Notes: generated from the letters alone by a model not told the origin. 64,000 nt of DNA from Ignavibacteria bacterium (GCA_017302895.1 JAFLBV010000001.1:992001-1056000); one strand, 5' to 3'; positions 24,047-33,128 are shown, counted from the stretch's first letter. Numbers and translations are program-made.

Positions 24047-26518
24047 ATGAAAAATTCTTTGTTTTTTACCGACCGCGAGTCGCCTGAAAGTTTTACCCTC
24101 TCAAACCAGTTTTCCGAGCATCTCGAATTTATTCTCGTAAAAACGCGCCAAACCGTAACCGACAACGACATGTATTATGCCCTGTCGCTTTCGATTCGTG
24201 ACAGGCTCGTTAGAAACTGGCTTCGCACACAGCATGTATACAACACACAGAATGTGAAAAAAGTATACTACCTTTCCCTCGAATTTTTAATGGGAAGGCT
24301 CCTCGGGAATGCCCTCATCAACATGGACTACTACGAGGAGTGCCGCCAGATTCTCCGCAAAGACAATTATGTCCTCGAAGATATCATGGAGCTTGAGCAC
24401 GACATGGCGTTGGGAAATGGTGGTCTCGGAAGACTTGCCGCCTGTTTTCTCGATTCGATGGCTACGCTTCAGCTTCCGGCATTTGGATATGGTATCAGGT
24501 ATGAATTTGGTATTTTCAAGCAGGAAATTGTGAATGGCAGACAACAGGAGCAGCCCGACTACTGGCTCGCATACGGTTGTCCGTGGGAGATTCCGAGAAG
24601 AGAATTGACTTTCAGAATAAAATACTTCGGAAGAGTGGTTTCGATAAGAACTCCTGAAGGGAAGATGAAGCACAATTGGATAGATACCGAGGAGATTCTC
24701 GCCGCTGCATACGATGTGCCTGTTCCCGGTTACAAATCGGACACGGTCAACAACCTCAGACTCTGGGCAGCCCGGGCGAACGAGGAGTTCAGCTTTAAGG
24801 AATTTAACGACGGCAATTATGTTGCAGCAGTTGAAAAGAAAAACATCTCGGAAAACATCTCCAAAGTTTTGTATCCGAATGACAGCTACACCGGCGGAAA
24901 ATTCCTGAGACTAAGACAGCAGTACTTCTTCAGTTCTGCTTCACTTCAGGATATTATCAGGAAGTACAGGTATAACCACAATACTTTTGACAGATTTGCC
25001 GAGAAAACGGCGATTCAGTTGAATGATACCCACCCTGTAATCGCGATCCCCGAACTCATGCGAATTCTGATCGATGAAGAAGGTTTGTCATGGGATGAAG
25101 CATGGAAGATCACCCAGGGGACATTCGCATACACAAACCACACCGTCGTCCCCGAGGCTCTCGAAGAATGGTCTGTCTCGATATTTGAAGAATTGCTGCC
25201 GCGACACCTTCAGATAGTATACGACATCAACCACAACTTCCTCACAGATGTTAGAGAAAAATTCAACCTCACGGATGAAGTTATCAGCAAAATTTCGATA
25301 ATCAGGGAAGGACCTGAGAAGCGAATCAGGATGGCGAACCTTGCAATAGTTGCCTGTCACTCGGTGAATGGCGTGGCAGCACTTCATTCAAACATCCTGA
25401 AACAACTGATTTTCAACGATTTTCACAGAATTTTCCCGACCAAGTTCACTAATGTAACCAATGGAATCACATTCAGAAGATGGATAAGGCATGCAAATCC
25501 GCTCCTCTCATCCCTTATTTCCGACAGAATAAATGATGACTGGATACTCCACAATGACAAAATTGCCGAAATCGAAAAATTTGCCGATGATCATGAATTT
25601 TTGAACGACTGGAGCCATATCAAGTGGTTCAACAAACAGTTGCTCGCAAAATTCATCAAAAGTGAGTACGGGATTACGGTTCCGACCGATTCAATTTTCG
25701 ATGTACAGATAAAAAGATTCCACGAGTACAAGAGGCAGTTGCTGAATGTACTTCATGTGATTACGCTCTACAACCGTATCAAAGAGAATCCGAGATATGA
25801 GGCCACACCAAGAACTGTGATTTTTGCCGGTAAGGCTGCTCCCGCATACCACATGGCAAAACTCATCATTAAGCTTATTCACGCCGTGGGTGATGTGGTA
25901 AATAATGATCCAGCAGTTGGTGACAAGTTAAAAGTTGTTTTTATTGCAAATTATGGTGTCTCGCTTGCCGAAAGAATTATTCCTGCAGCGGATCTCTCTG
26001 AACAGATTTCCACCGCAGGTCTTGAAGCTTCAGGAACAGGAAACATGAAGTTCGCATTAAACGGTGCCCTTACAATCGGAACGATGGACGGTGCAAATAT
26101 AGAGATAAGGGAAGAGGTAGGAGATGAGAACATATTCATTTTCGGGCTTCTTGCTGATGAAGTGCTGGCACTCAGGGCACAGGGTTACAATCCAATGGAT
26201 TACTACGACAGAAATCCCGAACTTCGCCGCGTAATCAACATGATAGCCGGAAACAGTTTCTCTCCTGCTGAGCCCGGCATATTCCAGCCGATTATCGATT
26301 CACTTCTGGGAAGTGACTATTATATGTTACTTGCCGACTATGAAGACTATGTAAGAGTTCAGGAAGAGGTAGCAAAAGCCTATCGTGACCGCGAAAGATG
26401 GACCAGAATGTCCCTTCTTAACACAGCGAGAATTGCCAAATTCTCCAGCGACAGATCGATCTCAGATTATGCCAAAAACATCTGGAATATCAAGCCTGTA
26501 ACGGTGAAAGTCGATTAA
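24047..26518 (+). CDS. glgP: Glycogen/starch/alpha-glucan phosphorylase
   Basis: An 823-residue phosphorylase of normal length, with 'YYLSLEFLMGRLLGNAL', 'ALGNGGLGRLAACFLDS', 'YGIRYEFGIF', and the pyridoxal-phosphate lysine in 'EASGTGNMKFALNGALTIGT'. It releases glucose-1-phosphate from glycogen in the cytoplasm. Because it starts 2 bp after rfbC, the operon rfbA-rfbC-glgP couples production of glucose-1-phosphate to its use by RfbA, which is a sensible pairing, though this link is inference. A terminator follows. Confidence 0.96.
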   Translation: MKNSLFFTDRESPESFTLSNQFSEHLEFILVKTRQTVTDNDMYYALSLSIRDRLVRNWLRTQHVYNTQNVKKVYYLSLEFLMGRLLGNALINMDYYEECRQILRKDNYVLEDIMELEHDMALGNGGLGRLAACFLDSMATLQLPAFGYGIRYEFGIFKQEIVNGRQQEQPDYWLAYGCPWEIPRRELTFRIKYFGRVVSIRTPEGKMKHNWIDTEEILAAAYDVPVPGYKSDTVNNLRLWAARANEEFSFKEFNDGNYVAAVEKKNISENISKVLYPNDSYTGGKFLRLRQQYFFSSASLQDIIRKYRYNHNTFDRFAEKTAIQLNDTHPVIAIPELMRILIDEEGLSWDEAWKITQGTFAYTNHTVVPEALEEWSVSIFEELLPRHLQIVYDINHNFLTDVREKFNLTDEVISKISIIREGPEKRIRMANLAIVACHSVNGVAALHSNILKQLIFNDFHRIFPTKFTNVTNGITFRRWIRHANPLLSSLISDRINDDWILHNDKIAEIEKFADDHEFLNDWSHIKWFNKQLLAKFIKSEYGITVPTDSIFDVQIKRFHEYKRQLLNVLHVITLYNRIKENPRYEATPRTVIFAGKAAPAYHMAKLIIKLIHAVGDVVNNDPAVGDKLKVVFIANYGVSLAERIIPAADLSEQISTAGLEASGTGNMKFALNGALTIGTMDGANIEIREEVGDENIFIFGLLADEVLALRAQGYNPMDYYDRNPELRRVINMIAGNSFSPAEPGIFQPIIDSLLGSDYYMLLADYEDYVRVQEEVAKAYRDRERWTRMSLLNTARIAKFSSDRSISDYAKNIWNIKPVTVKVD

Positions 26519-26545
26519 TTCGACCCGTCTTATTTTAACTTTTGG

Positions 26546-26567
26546 GGTACACTTCTACAAGTGTACC
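26546..26567. terminator. Bidirectional terminator hairpin between glgP and the reverse transcriptase
   Basis: GGTACACTT (26546-26554) and AAGTGTACC (26559-26567) are perfect complements with loop CTAC, flanked by TTTT and AAAA. It directly abuts the stop of the minus-strand reverse transcriptase gene. Confidence 0.75.
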
Positions 26568-28205
26568 TCAAAAATATCCCGAAATATCCTCCACTTCAGA
26601 AACATCCAGCTCGACTATTTCAGGAACCTGCACTTCCGTTTTTTCGGAGATATGGTGGAGTGTGTTCTCTATCGGTTGTGCGAGCGGTTTGATGCAATGT
26701 TTGGCAACGAACTGTGAAATTTCATCTTTTCCGAAGCCAAGAGTCCTTAGTGTCTGAATGGCTATAATATTGCATTCTATCGCAGGTTCTGAGAGAAACT
26801 GTTTACAAAGATCGACAAACCAGTCTTTGTTGTGGGGAAGAAACCGCTTTAGGTAAGGCTGATAATTGTTGTTTTTGTTTCGGGAGTTAATCAAGAAATA
26901 GAGAATTCTGTACCGGTTATAGGAATTTATTTTAGGATCGAGAAGTGTCTCTGCAAGAATTTCGACTGCCCTTTTTGCTACCTGCGGTTTCACTTCATCA
27001 AAGAAAGAGGATTGAACAATCAGCCATGAAGCATGTTTGGATGCCCCGGCAAAATTTTTGAATATATTCCCCAGTGCCTCCACCTGCCAAAGAGCTCTCT
27101 CCTCCATCTTTATTTTACCTTTTTTGGAGTTCGACTGAGCGGAAAGAAATTTACAGAAGTCCCTGCCGTCCCCATCGTCTTTTATCTCAGATGCGGAAGT
27201 AAATTGCTTGACATCTGCGAAATGCTTGTCGAGAAATTTTTCAAACTTTTTGTTGGGCATTTCAACGACAGCATCACCGTAGTGATAATAGTCTCCTGCC
27301 TTCGATCGAAGTTCCTCCTTTTCCTTGTCGTTGGAAGCCAATCTTGTTTTACCGGAATTGAGGTTCAGACCGAGAGTCAGAAGGGATTTCTGCAGCAGGA
27401 GAACGGCATCATCGAGTTCCTTCCTGTCGTTTGAAAAGATTTTCATGTCATCGTTATATCTTCCGAACACGACTTTTTTGGTTGCCATCAGTTCATCCAC
27501 ATCTTTCAGATAGATATTTGCAAGAAAGCCATCGGTACCGCAGCCGATAACGAGCCCCTGTCGCATCGTTTCGGGTCTGATCTGTGAACCCGGATGGTGG
27601 CCGTACATTGCAACCTTTACCTTGAGGATGTTTTCGAAAAGCTTGATGACATCAGATCCGGCTTTGATGTTGAGGGATTCCGTAACTTTTTTAATAAGGT
27701 ACTTGTGGGAGACCGAATCGTAGAATGATGAAATGTCGGTTTTGATCATGAATTTGTATTTGGGCGTCATTTCCTTTTGCCAGTCAACGAACCGGGGCCA
27801 GCTCTCGTTGCCGTAGTTTTGCAGAAGGTGCTTTTTGATGGATTTCCCTTTGGCTCTTCTGTTTGCGAAGCAATTTTCGGAAAGCTGTATATCGAGCTGT
27901 TCGGCAAGAACGGTAACAAAAGCGTACCTGATAACCAGATCTTTAAAGGGAATAAAGATCATTCGTCTTCGACAGATATTTGTTTTTGGGGGAAAATACG
28001 CAAATGAGGTCTGCTGTGTGTAGGACTTAGGGTCTTTGAGGATTTCGGAGATCGAACTTATAATTGCATCGCGGTTAGTCTTTGCCCACTCTATTTCGGT
28101 CGGGTCGTGGAAGAAATCGTGCTGCCTCTCGTTGCATGCATAAACAAAAGCTCTCTCGAGGTTCTCGGGACCGGTAATTTTTGCGTAAAGTTCTTTGCTG
28201 TCCAT
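26568..28205 (-). CDS. Reverse transcriptase of UG/Abi (defence-associated) type with helical C-terminal domain
   Basis: A 545-residue protein. Palm motifs occur in order: 'RRRMIFIPFKDLVIRYAF' (motif 1), 'FMIKTDISSFYDSVSH' with Asp157 (motif A), 'QGLVIGCGTDGFLANIYL' (motif B), 'GRYNDDMKIF' with Tyr250-Asn-Asp252-Asp253 (motif C), and 'LGLNLNSGKTRL' (motif D). After about residue 350 there is no maturase X/zinc-ribbon or HNH domain; instead a helical region looks HEAT/alpha-repeat-like ('KRAVEILAETLLDP', 'RYRILYFLINSRNK', 'AIQTLRTLGFG'), as in Abi/UG class RTs, with an acidic tail. Start ATG 28205 has AGGA 6 bp upstream. No group II intron, retron msr/msd or DGR repeats are visible nearby. Function inferred as phage defence; the exact subgroup is undetermined. 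Confidence 0.85.
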   Translation of the reverse strand: MDSKELYAKITGPENLERAFVYACNERQHDFFHDPTEIEWAKTNRDAIISSISEILKDPKSYTQQTSFAYFPPKTNICRRRMIFIPFKDLVIRYAFVTVLAEQLDIQLSENCFANRRAKGKSIKKHLLQNYGNESWPRFVDWQKEMTPKYKFMIKTDISSFYDSVSHKYLIKKVTESLNIKAGSDVIKLFENILKVKVAMYGHHPGSQIRPETMRQGLVIGCGTDGFLANIYLKDVDELMATKKVVFGRYNDDMKIFSNDRKELDDAVLLLQKSLLTLGLNLNSGKTRLASNDKEKEELRSKAGDYYHYGDAVVEMPNKKFEKFLDKHFADVKQFTSASEIKDDGDGRDFCKFLSAQSNSKKGKIKMEERALWQVEALGNIFKNFAGASKHASWLIVQSSFFDEVKPQVAKRAVEILAETLLDPKINSYNRYRILYFLINSRNKNNNYQPYLKRFLPHNKDWFVDLCKQFLSEPAIECNIIAIQTLRTLGFGKDEISQFVAKHCIKPLAQPIENTLHHISEKTEVQVPEIVELDVSEVEDISGYF

Positions 28206-28290
28206 TTTTTCCTGATGATTGTTTGTTACAGGGATAGAGTGGACAAAATCCTGTTATTCCGGAAAAACCCTTAGAGAGCCCAAAATATTT

Positions 28291-28992
28291 TTACATCAGT
28301 TTTACTGAGGACATCCCTCCATCAATGTGGATTATTTGTCCCGTTATCCAGCTTGAAGTGTCGCCGAGGAGAAATTCAGCGGCAGATGCGATGTCGCCCG
28401 TGCTTCCCACTCTTCCGAGAGGATGCCTTTTAGCGGATGCTTCAACTTTTTCGGGAGTTGCGAGCAACTTTCCGGCGAGGGGTGTGTCTGTGAGGGACGG
28501 GGCTAATGCGTTCACACGGATTTTTGGAGCAAATTCTGCTGCGAGTGATCGTGTGAGTCCTTCGATTGCTCCTTTTGCCGAGGCAATGGATGCGTGGTAA
28601 GGCATTCCTGTCGAGACGGCAACTGTGCTAAAAAGAAGAACCGATGCCTGGTCCGAAAGTTTCAGATTGGGGAGAAAGTGTTGAATCGTCCTTATTGCAC
28701 CGAGGAGGTTGATATTCAGTTCATTCTGAAAATCTGCCAAAGAAAGTGATCTGAACGGCTTTAGATTTATGCTGCCGGGGGCATAAACGAGTCCATCAAC
28801 CGCACCTTCAATTTTTGGGAGGACGGTCTCCAAATTTGCCAGGTCTGCCTGAATATGGGAGTAATTTCCGGATAAGCCCGACACTTCCCTGCGGCTGATT
28901 CCTGTGACCCTGTGCCCTGCTGAGAGAAGTTTTTTTGTCAGTTCCTCGCCGATTCCGGAAGAAGATCCGACGGCTATATAATGTTTCTGCAT
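28291..28992 (-). CDS. SDR-family oxidoreductase with atypical active site
   Basis: A 233-residue classical short-chain dehydrogenase fold: 'VGSSSGIGEELTKKL' (cofactor loop), 'DGLVYAPGS', 'LLFSTVAVSTGMPYHASIAS', 'APKIRVNALAPSLTDTP', and the C-terminal 'ITGQIIHIDGG'. The usual catalytic YxxxK reads 'PYHASIASAK': the residue four before Lys is Ile, and a Tyr lies eight before it, so the standard Tyr-Lys pair is not in place. I chose ATG 28992 because AAGGA lies just before it; an upstream in-frame ATG at 29013 adds seven residues. 85 bp upstream of the reverse transcriptase in the same direction, so the two could share a transcript. Substrate unknown. Confidence 0.8.
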   Translation of the reverse strand: MQKHYIAVGSSSGIGEELTKKLLSAGHRVTGISRREVSGLSGNYSHIQADLANLETVLPKIEGAVDGLVYAPGSINLKPFRSLSLADFQNELNINLLGAIRTIQHFLPNLKLSDQASVLLFSTVAVSTGMPYHASIASAKGAIEGLTRSLAAEFAPKIRVNALAPSLTDTPLAGKLLATPEKVEASAKRHPLGRVGSTGDIASAAEFLLGDTSSWITGQIIHIDGGMSSVKLM

Positions 28993-29083
28993 TTCGATTC
29001 CTTTTTCTTTCATAAACAGTCTATGTATTGAGTATGTTCATAATCCGGAAAAACTGTGGGAAAACGGGTGACAATTCGGAAAA

Positions 29084-30136
29084 GTGCTCTTATTCTCACT
29101 CTATGGAAGTACGACAACCAAAATTTCACACGGAGAAAAAGTGTATTCCAACAGAAGATTCAACAGCAGCTACACACCCGATGAATATTTCTCACTACTC
29201 GAGAAGAAGAAGGTAGAGATTCTTAAAGTTAATCCCGGGTCTCTCAAGACCGTTTTGAAGGAAGGTCGTCTTTTCCTTGAAATCGAAAACCAGAAAAATG
29301 ACCTTTTCCCTGTCTCAAATGTATTTGTTGAAAAGCTTTTAAGGTGGTTCTACACCTCCACGGATATTCTTCCTTATCTTTCACCCGACTCCGTTTATTC
29401 TATCACCAATGATCTTTTATCCACCATCTACAAAAGGGGCAGACAGTATCAAGTAAACGAAGTGAAGATAAGAATTGAAGACGGTGTTGCTTTAAGCATT
29501 CTTGGCAACAACTATGTGACCATCGAAGATCGAGATCTTTACGAGTACATAAAGGAATTTGGTGTTCAGAAGATTGTTCATGATGACCACATTACCCGTT
29601 TTATTACAGAGATTAAAATTCAGAAGGAAACTGTGGTTGGTGACAGGATGGGGTATTCGATGCACTTCACAAACTCGCAGACAGGATTTGGTGCCATGAC
29701 CCGCTCAATCTTCATTTTAAGATACTGGTGCAAGAACGGGGCTGTAAGCAGTGAACTTGCAAAAAAAGACTTCTATTATCATAATTCCGGAGGGCTTCCC
29801 GGGTTTGCAAGTTCGCTGGAATCGTTCCCCACAGAATTTTCAGAATGGGTTGACAACTTTGAGATTTGCCTGAAAGAAGCCAGAAACACAAAATACGACA
29901 AAAAAACCTCGTTCCGCGTCAAAGATTTGATTACACGGGCACTACCCGTTTATCAAACCCGCGATTTAATCAAGTTTATTGAGAAAGCCGACACCATCTG
30001 GCAGGTTTACGACACCATTACCACCGAGGCAAAAAAACACACCATCTACGACAGGCTTCTCCTTGAAGAAGTTGCCGGTAAAGTGATCATGCAGTTTGGG
30101 GGTGGGATCGGGTTTGGGGGAAGAGATGAGGAGTGA
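29084..30136 (+). CDS. DUF932-like (phage/plasmid-type) protein
   Basis: A 350-residue soluble protein. The central part 'GDRMGYSMHFTNSQTGFGAM' followed by 'IFILRYWCKNGAV' resembles the DUF932 pattern (NS.tG..a....fLR..CtNG) found in phage- and plasmid-borne proteins of unknown function. The open frame begins at GTG 29084, with no ATG near the N-terminus and no clear ribosome site, so the start is uncertain. Divergent from the SDR gene with only 90 bp between them. Its presence beside a reverse transcriptase and an AAA/nuclease gene supports an accessory, mobile origin. Resemblance judged by eye. Confidence 0.6.
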   Translation: MLLFSLYGSTTTKISHGEKVYSNRRFNSSYTPDEYFSLLEKKKVEILKVNPGSLKTVLKEGRLFLEIENQKNDLFPVSNVFVEKLLRWFYTSTDILPYLSPDSVYSITNDLLSTIYKRGRQYQVNEVKIRIEDGVALSILGNNYVTIEDRDLYEYIKEFGVQKIVHDDHITRFITEIKIQKETVVGDRMGYSMHFTNSQTGFGAMTRSIFILRYWCKNGAVSSELAKKDFYYHNSGGLPGFASSLESFPTEFSEWVDNFEICLKEARNTKYDKKTSFRVKDLITRALPVYQTRDLIKFIEKADTIWQVYDTITTEAKKHTIYDRLLLEEVAGKVIMQFGGGIGFGGRDEE

Positions 30137-30159
30137 GGAGATTGAAGATAACTTGGTAA

Positions 30160-31875
30160 TCAAGCAACCCTTACTATCTCTCCTTCTGATTTTTGATGGA
30201 ATATAACCAGATAAGACTTTAGATTTTGCAGGGAACGAATTTTTTCTGAAGCCAGATATTTCTTCAACTGATTGATGCCTTCAGTTTTTCGTTTTTCGTA
30301 CTCTTTTTCGTCCTGAACTTTTACATATTTGAATTCCAGCAAAAACTGATATTTGCCTCCAAATGGTTCTCTTTTCGTCAGCAGTATATCCACCCTTCCT
30401 TTTTCAACTTCATATTCGCTGTGGATGATATAAGATTTATTCAGAGACAGAAGGGTAATAACAACCATTTTGAGGTTGCTCTCCCTGAAGTTCTGAAAGT
30501 CATTATTTGTCAGGAGAGTCAGGATTCTTTGCGTCTCTTTCACGAGATTATTGATCTCACCCTTCTCCGCCATTTCCTCAAAAATCTCTGTTTTACCTGT
30601 CAAATCAATCTGGAGATTCAGCTCCAGCTCATATACTGCTCTCAGAAATTCCCAGTACACATTCTTAATCACATAATTGGGGATGACATATTTGATAATC
30701 CCATATTTTTCCGAGTCAATAGTCAGCAAACCATTATAGAAAAGAATGGATATCGCATCTGATTTTGTATAAGTCAATTCAGGATTAAATCTGGTAATCA
30801 AATTCCCTTTGATCGATTCATTTGTGTAAACTTCCTCAATTAAAGCATCTGCCTCAGGTTTCGGAAGGCGATATACAATGTCCTTTATCTTTTTCCAGTC
30901 ACTTGTCACATTATTATCTGTGATCTCTTCAGGATAACGCCATGAATTTTGGAATGAGATCAGGAAATTGAGTACGAGTTGGGGATTGTAGATTCGCTCT
31001 GCTTCGTTTCTGGAAAACTTGCTGCCATTATACCACAACCGCATATCGTCAAGAAGTGTATCCATGTCATATGCACCATCCCCGTTCAGGGTATTCAGGA
31101 TCAGGGTTTTCAACTCGCTTTCCGTAAATCCAGCCATTTCGTGAAAACTGTTGTCGAGAGTGATATCCCGTGCAATATTAAATCCGCTGGTCATGCTGTC
31201 GAGCGTAACGGGAGTTACTCCGGTTGCAAAAAAACGATCTATTACGCCCTCGCCGTTATACTGTTTTATTACTTCATAAAATTTGCGTACCCAACCGTTG
31301 GTGGAGACAAATTCTTTGAAACTGTCTCGATCGAAAGAGAATAATTCATTGGTGAAGTGATCGTACTCATCTATCAGCAAGTAAATTTTGCCGCTCGGCA
31401 TTTCCCGCTTAAAGAGCGAAAAAAATCTTCTCAATAACTCTGTACCGCTCTGACTGCTAAGCAGAATTTCTCTTTCGGAGATGGAACCGATATTGTAGGT
31501 ACTTAGAAAGTTTGCGATTTTAGTGGACAGCTCGACACAAAATTCTCTTTCAATATCAACACTGCTCTCGGTTCTGATTCCACTGAAATTAAATTTGATC
31601 ACATGAAAGGAGTTCTTTAGGGGGGTGGTATTTTCAGGTTTCCCAATGTAATATTGGCCAAATATTTCCTCGAATTTACCTCCATGCTCAATGCCGTAGT
31701 ATAGTTCTAAAACAGAGAGGAACATCGATTTCCCAAAACGGCGGGGTCTCAGGAAAAAGAGATTCGGATTGGCAAAATTCTCTATCAGCGGGATAAAATG
31801 CGTTTTATCGACATAATATCCACCATTCGCAACTAATGCCTCAAGATCGGGAGTCTGATAAATTCGCTTTTTCAT
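30160..31875 (-). CDS. AAA-ATPase-like protein with C-terminal PD-(D/E)XK nuclease domain
   Basis: A 571-residue member of the family with N-terminal AAA-ATPase_like domain: 'YYVDKTHFIPLIEN', a Walker A variant 'LRPRRFGKSMFLSVLE' and Walker B 'IYLLIDEYDHFTNEL'. The C-terminal ~100 residues contain the PDDEXK_9-type core 'EVEKGRVDILLTKRE...YQFLLEFKYVK' with the D...E-x-K residues. These proteins are abundant and highly duplicated in anaerobes and Bacteroidota; the function is unproven, with roles in mobile-element or defence biology suspected. It sits next to the DUF932-like gene and the AbiE scar. Confidence 0.88.
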   Translation of the reverse strand: MKKRIYQTPDLEALVANGGYYVDKTHFIPLIENFANPNLFFLRPRRFGKSMFLSVLELYYGIEHGGKFEEIFGQYYIGKPENTTPLKNSFHVIKFNFSGIRTESSVDIEREFCVELSTKIANFLSTYNIGSISEREILLSSQSGTELLRRFFSLFKREMPSGKIYLLIDEYDHFTNELFSFDRDSFKEFVSTNGWVRKFYEVIKQYNGEGVIDRFFATGVTPVTLDSMTSGFNIARDITLDNSFHEMAGFTESELKTLILNTLNGDGAYDMDTLLDDMRLWYNGSKFSRNEAERIYNPQLVLNFLISFQNSWRYPEEITDNNVTSDWKKIKDIVYRLPKPEADALIEEVYTNESIKGNLITRFNPELTYTKSDAISILFYNGLLTIDSEKYGIIKYVIPNYVIKNVYWEFLRAVYELELNLQIDLTGKTEIFEEMAEKGEINNLVKETQRILTLLTNNDFQNFRESNLKMVVITLLSLNKSYIIHSEYEVEKGRVDILLTKREPFGGKYQFLLEFKYVKVQDEKEYEKRKTEGINQLKKYLASEKIRSLQNLKSYLVIFHQKSEGEIVRVA

Positions 31876-31949
31876 GTTCCAAAATAATAAATGTCAAGGA
31901 CTGAAAGATAACAATTTGCAGAATATTCACGGGTAACCGGGTAATTACT

Positions 31950-32084
31950 TTTCGGCTGTTTATGAAAACTGTATTCTCCCCAACCCCTCGATGAATTCCT
32001 TGAAATACCTGACTCTGCTGATATTCGGATCTCCATTGTTGTATTGTTAGATTTAAGAGCTTTCTGCTTGTTTTATTTCATTAT
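31950..32084 (-). pseudogene. Scar of a deleted gene behind an AbiE-like operator
   Basis: On the minus strand, the palindrome at 32085-32102 is followed by ATAATGAAATAA, closely matching the start region of the intact abiEi gene (ATAAAAATGAAATG after the same palindrome at 49575). Here the frame stops at once, and about 45 bp later an open piece reads 'NNGDPNISRVRYFKEFIEG' plus 'LGRIQFS' before a stop. The simplest reading is that most of a cassette was deleted, leaving promoter/operator and the tail of a gene. Whether that tail was AbiE cannot be told. The rest of 31876-32130 shows nothing. Confidence 0.4.
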
Positions 32085-32102
32085 TATACTGTTTAAAGTA
32101 TA
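32085..32102. promoter_or_regulatory. Orphan AbiE-type operator palindrome
   Basis: TATACT-GTTTAA-AGTATA, perfect 6-bp arms. The copy at 49575-49592, upstream of the intact abiEi-abiEii pair, differs at one position (AGTACA). Confidence 0.55.
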
Positions 32103-32130
32103 AAATCGGAACAGAATACGGAAATTACGC

Positions 32131-32937
32131 TTAAAATATCTCCCCATAGCCTAGATACTTAAGGATTTTAGCTGTCACTGTTCTTCTGCTTGTGAAAAAT
32201 GCGGAGTCTCTGCCATCGTCGCTCTTCCTCAACCGGGTGGCAAAGTAGACAACATTGTCTTTGAGTGTCAGATAACCGACCCACCAACCCGTGTCATCCT
32301 GTCCGGGAACGGTGCCCCAGCCTGTTTTCCCACGAACTATCCTGGTTGAATCTTCTTTTTCTATCATGATGTTTTTGACGATTGAGAATGTCCTTTTTGA
32401 AAAGGGAAGTGTCTCTGCGTCAAGGTTTCGGAGAAAATTGACCTGTTGTATTGGTGAAATCCGCAGGGAGCCATCGATCCAGAAGGAATCGACATGCGCG
32501 CCGATGAATTTATTTCCGTAACCGCATTTGTCGAGGTAGTCGAGATATTTTTCCCTGCCGACTTTTGGAGCAAGGCTGAAATATACCCAGCCAGCAGAGA
32601 ATTTGAATGCCCTGCGGAGATCAAGATCCTGATTCCAGTCGTCAACCCATCTTTTAATTCCGTCCCATTTCACGATTTCATTTTCATCCTTTAGAATGCC
32701 TTCTTCAAGAAACACAAGGGAATTGAAAATTTTTGATGATGATGCGGGCAACAGTTCAAGTTTTGCGTCAAGGGTGTCGCTGAAAATCCACTTGTCAGCC
32801 TTCTTATCATAAATGGTAATGCTTCCTCTAAATCCGATCTCATCAAAGAATTTTTGGAACTCAGATTGTGACTGAGCCGAAAGGGATGTAATTGTAAAAA
32901 GGGCAAGTAAATATTTAAAGTAGAGTCTGTTAAGCAT
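32131..32937 (-). CDS. Class D (OXA-type) beta-lactamase homologue
   Basis: A 268-residue serine beta-lactamase/penicillin-recognising protein with signal peptide 'LLALFTITSLSAQS'. Class D motifs: 'PASSSK' (nucleophile Ser66, Lys69), 'SAGWVY' at 114-119 where OXA enzymes have S-x-V, 'YGN' at 140-142 followed by 'FIGAHVDSFW' (Trp153, omega-loop partner of carbamylated Lys), and 'GKTGWG'. The Gly at the SxV position is a departure from most OXA enzymes. I chose ATG 32937 because it begins the signal peptide; the frame extends to 33135 but that extension has no protein-like features. Periplasmic. Hydrolytic activity against any drug is not shown by sequence. Confidence 0.85.
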   Translation of the reverse strand: MLNRLYFKYLLALFTITSLSAQSQSEFQKFFDEIGFRGSITIYDKKADKWIFSDTLDAKLELLPASSSKIFNSLVFLEEGILKDENEIVKWDGIKRWVDDWNQDLDLRRAFKFSAGWVYFSLAPKVGREKYLDYLDKCGYGNKFIGAHVDSFWIDGSLRISPIQQVNFLRNLDAETLPFSKRTFSIVKNIMIEKEDSTRIVRGKTGWGTVPGQDDTGWWVGYLTLKDNVVYFATRLRKSDDGRDSAFFTSRRTVTAKILKYLGYGEIF

Positions 32938-33128
32938 TGGCTTGGCAATCCAAATTGTTGATAATGGTACGGTAATAATAAGTTTCGTCGATTCAAAACT
33001 AATCAGTTGTTTCATTTCATCAGGTACATAAAAATATCCCCCGGAGAGCGTTTCAAGAGAGGAATATTTGTATTTTGATATATTCCGATTAACCGTTACT
33101 TTTATTGAAGTAATTTGGAAAGATTTTA

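Noticed and set aside
26568..28205. Diversity-generating retroelement or retron around the reverse transcriptase
   Set aside because: No template/variable repeat pair, no target gene with a variable C-terminus and no msr/msd-like structured RNA could be seen in the short flanks.
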